A stretch of 64,000 bases of DNA from Chrysoperla carnea (lineage: Eukaryota > Arthropoda > Insecta > Neuroptera > Chrysopidae), in contig NC_058339.1 of assembly GCF_905475395.1 (NCBI RefSeq), positions 90,344,520 through 90,408,519 on the forward strand. Direction: 5' to 3'. The notes below the pieces were generated by a model. That model was not told the DNA's origin. It saw only the letters and a program-made list of their open reading frames with translations, and searched no databases. The translations under genes and the position numbers were made by a program. How positions within the stretch are numbered: position 1 is the stretch's first letter; every line of letters starts with the position of its first letter. Below are positions 62,571 through 64,000 of this stretch, piece after piece.

Positions 62571-63130
62571 TTTTTATACCATGTATATATGAAATATACA
62601 TAGTATATTAAGTTTAGTACCAAGTTTGTAACGCTTAAAAATAATGATGCTAGGAAAAAAATTTTGTCATAGGTGTTCATGAAATCACCTAATTAGTCCA
62701 TTTCCGGTTGTCCGTCCGTCCGTCTGTGGACACGATAACTCAAAAACGAAAAAAGATATCGAGCTGAAATTTGTACAGCGTACTCAGGACGTAAAAAGTG
62801 AGGTCAAGTTCGTAAATGAGCATCATAGGTCAATTGGGTCTTGAGTCCGTAGGACCCATCTTGTAAACCGTTAGAGATAGAACAAAAGTTTTAGATTTTG
62901 TTGTTTTCCTTATCAAGAATTAAACAACTTTTGTTTGAAACATTTTTTCGTAAACATCACTGTTTACCCGTGAGGGCACCAATTAGGCGGAAATTTTATA
63001 GTATGTACTATAATTGATTATCAGTTATGTATGTGTCACATGTTTGTATGTGTTATGTGATAAAGAAATCAACACTGACTATGCATGGTATTTCAACAAT
63101 TAACTCAGTCAATTGTTTGTTTTCACTTGT
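62571..63130 (+). repeat. Dispersed repeat family A, long copy
   Basis: Near-identical to 7371-7933 over its whole length, with scattered substitutions such as 'agtaccaagtttg' for 'agtcccaagtttg' and one altered block ('ttttagattttgttg'). Both copies end at 'tttcacttgt', which marks the likely element end. Confidence 0.9.
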
Positions 63131-64000
63131 TTTTTTTTACAATTTTTTTTTTTTTTTATTCTTGAAATGTCAATAAATTGTATATTAAGACATGCGTATT
63201 ATGACCAGGCCTCGGCATTTATTATCCTTGTCAATCTACTTTGAGACGTGGTTCTCACTCTTTTGACAATTCCAGTAGTGAATTTTCAAAGAGTATACCG
63301 CCGTAAAAATAAATATCATTAGTCACCTATAGAGCGGATAAACATGTGTAGTTAATTAATTAATTAAAAGCGTTGAAATTTAATAAATTAATAAAATCAA
63401 AAATATCTAAAAATAAATTATGATATTTTTATATAACATAACGGTTGCAGTACAAAACGATGCAATGACTGCTTTGTTAGTTAGTTACCTCTAGTTTTGT
63501 CTCTGCCCTTGTTCGTGTGATGTAATTTAAAAAATATTAATAGTTCACAAACAGAATTACATCATCAAAATTATTTTCTAACATAAAACAAATTTTAAAA
63601 TGGATCATAACTTTTGTAATTCAAGGTAGAATATTATTTTTATACACAAAAAAAACTTTGGTTGTTAGAAAACAGATAATCCCAGCGAAATACAAATGAA
63701 CTCATTCCACTCAAGGGTTAATACTTAAGGGTTACTTGTAAATTTGTATAATAATAGGAAACTATGATTTAAAAAAATTTTTTGTGAGAAAAATTGAACT
63801 TTAAAAATTTTTCTTATAAAAGCTCCCAGAACGCCAGGTAAAAAATCAAAGGATTTTTTACAAAGATTACGAATTTGTTTTCGGAGCTGTTGAAAAATAA
63901 ACAGTTTTTCTTTAATTAATGAAAATAGTTAAAAAATTTTAAGTTTCAAGAGTTATTTTTCGTGCCTAAAAATGAATAAATGGGTTAAGTTAATTAAAAT
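63131..64000. other. Gene-free right end
   Basis: AT-rich with T runs (63131-63160). No exon of DDAH or any other gene was recognised up to the edge. Confidence 0.5.

Noticed and set aside
1-64000. CRISPR arrays, operons, phage or prokaryotic insertion sequences
   Set aside because: No regular spacer-repeat pattern or bacterial gene structure; all conserved genes are spliced eukaryotic genes.

Overview
This 64 kb window is AT-rich nuclear DNA from an animal, almost certainly an insect. Genes are split by GT-AG introns, intergenic DNA is long and full of small inverted-repeat elements, and the conserved proteins read as arthropod orthologues. I cannot fix the order or species from the sequence. 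There is no prokaryotic, organellar or viral gene organisation. Most short open frames are chance frames in AT-rich DNA or lie inside repeats.

Layout: (1) 0-2.6 kb holds the last two exons of an unrecognised plus-strand gene that enters from the left. (2) 2.6-12.4 kb is intergenic and repeat-rich. (3) 12.4-28.6 kb, plus strand, is the alpha-tubulin N-acetyltransferase gene (ATAT1/MEC-17 family), with an 8 kb first intron containing a hAT transposon remnant and two tandem duplications. (4) 32.8-35.5 kb, plus strand, is the complete five-exon GOT1/GOLT1 vesicle-transport gene; its introns hold a Penelope-type hammerhead-like motif and a non-LTR retrotransposon tail. (5) 38.6-44.4 kb, minus strand, is the complete four-exon mitochondrial ADP/ATP translocase gene. 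(6) 44.6-53.2 kb is intergenic and ends in a 306-bp tandem array. (7) 53.6-57.7 kb, minus strand, holds the last four exons of dimethylarginine dimethylaminohydrolase (DDAH); a tRNA-Gln(UUG) gene lies in one of its introns. Its N-terminal exons lie more than 6 kb upstream, beyond the right edge. (8) 57.8-64 kb is DDAH intron or flank with several repeats.

The genes have unrelated housekeeping roles: microtubule modification, ER-Golgi transport, mitochondrial nucleotide exchange, methylarginine breakdown and translation. They do not form a functional cluster. GOLT1 and the translocase converge tail to tail. I found no convincing new multi-gene system. The most interesting non-coding signals are the hammerhead-like motif, two TTAA-flanked inverted-repeat families, a foldback made from a dispersed repeat, a competing in-frame donor in DDAH, and an unexplained reading-frame gap before the last ATAT exon.
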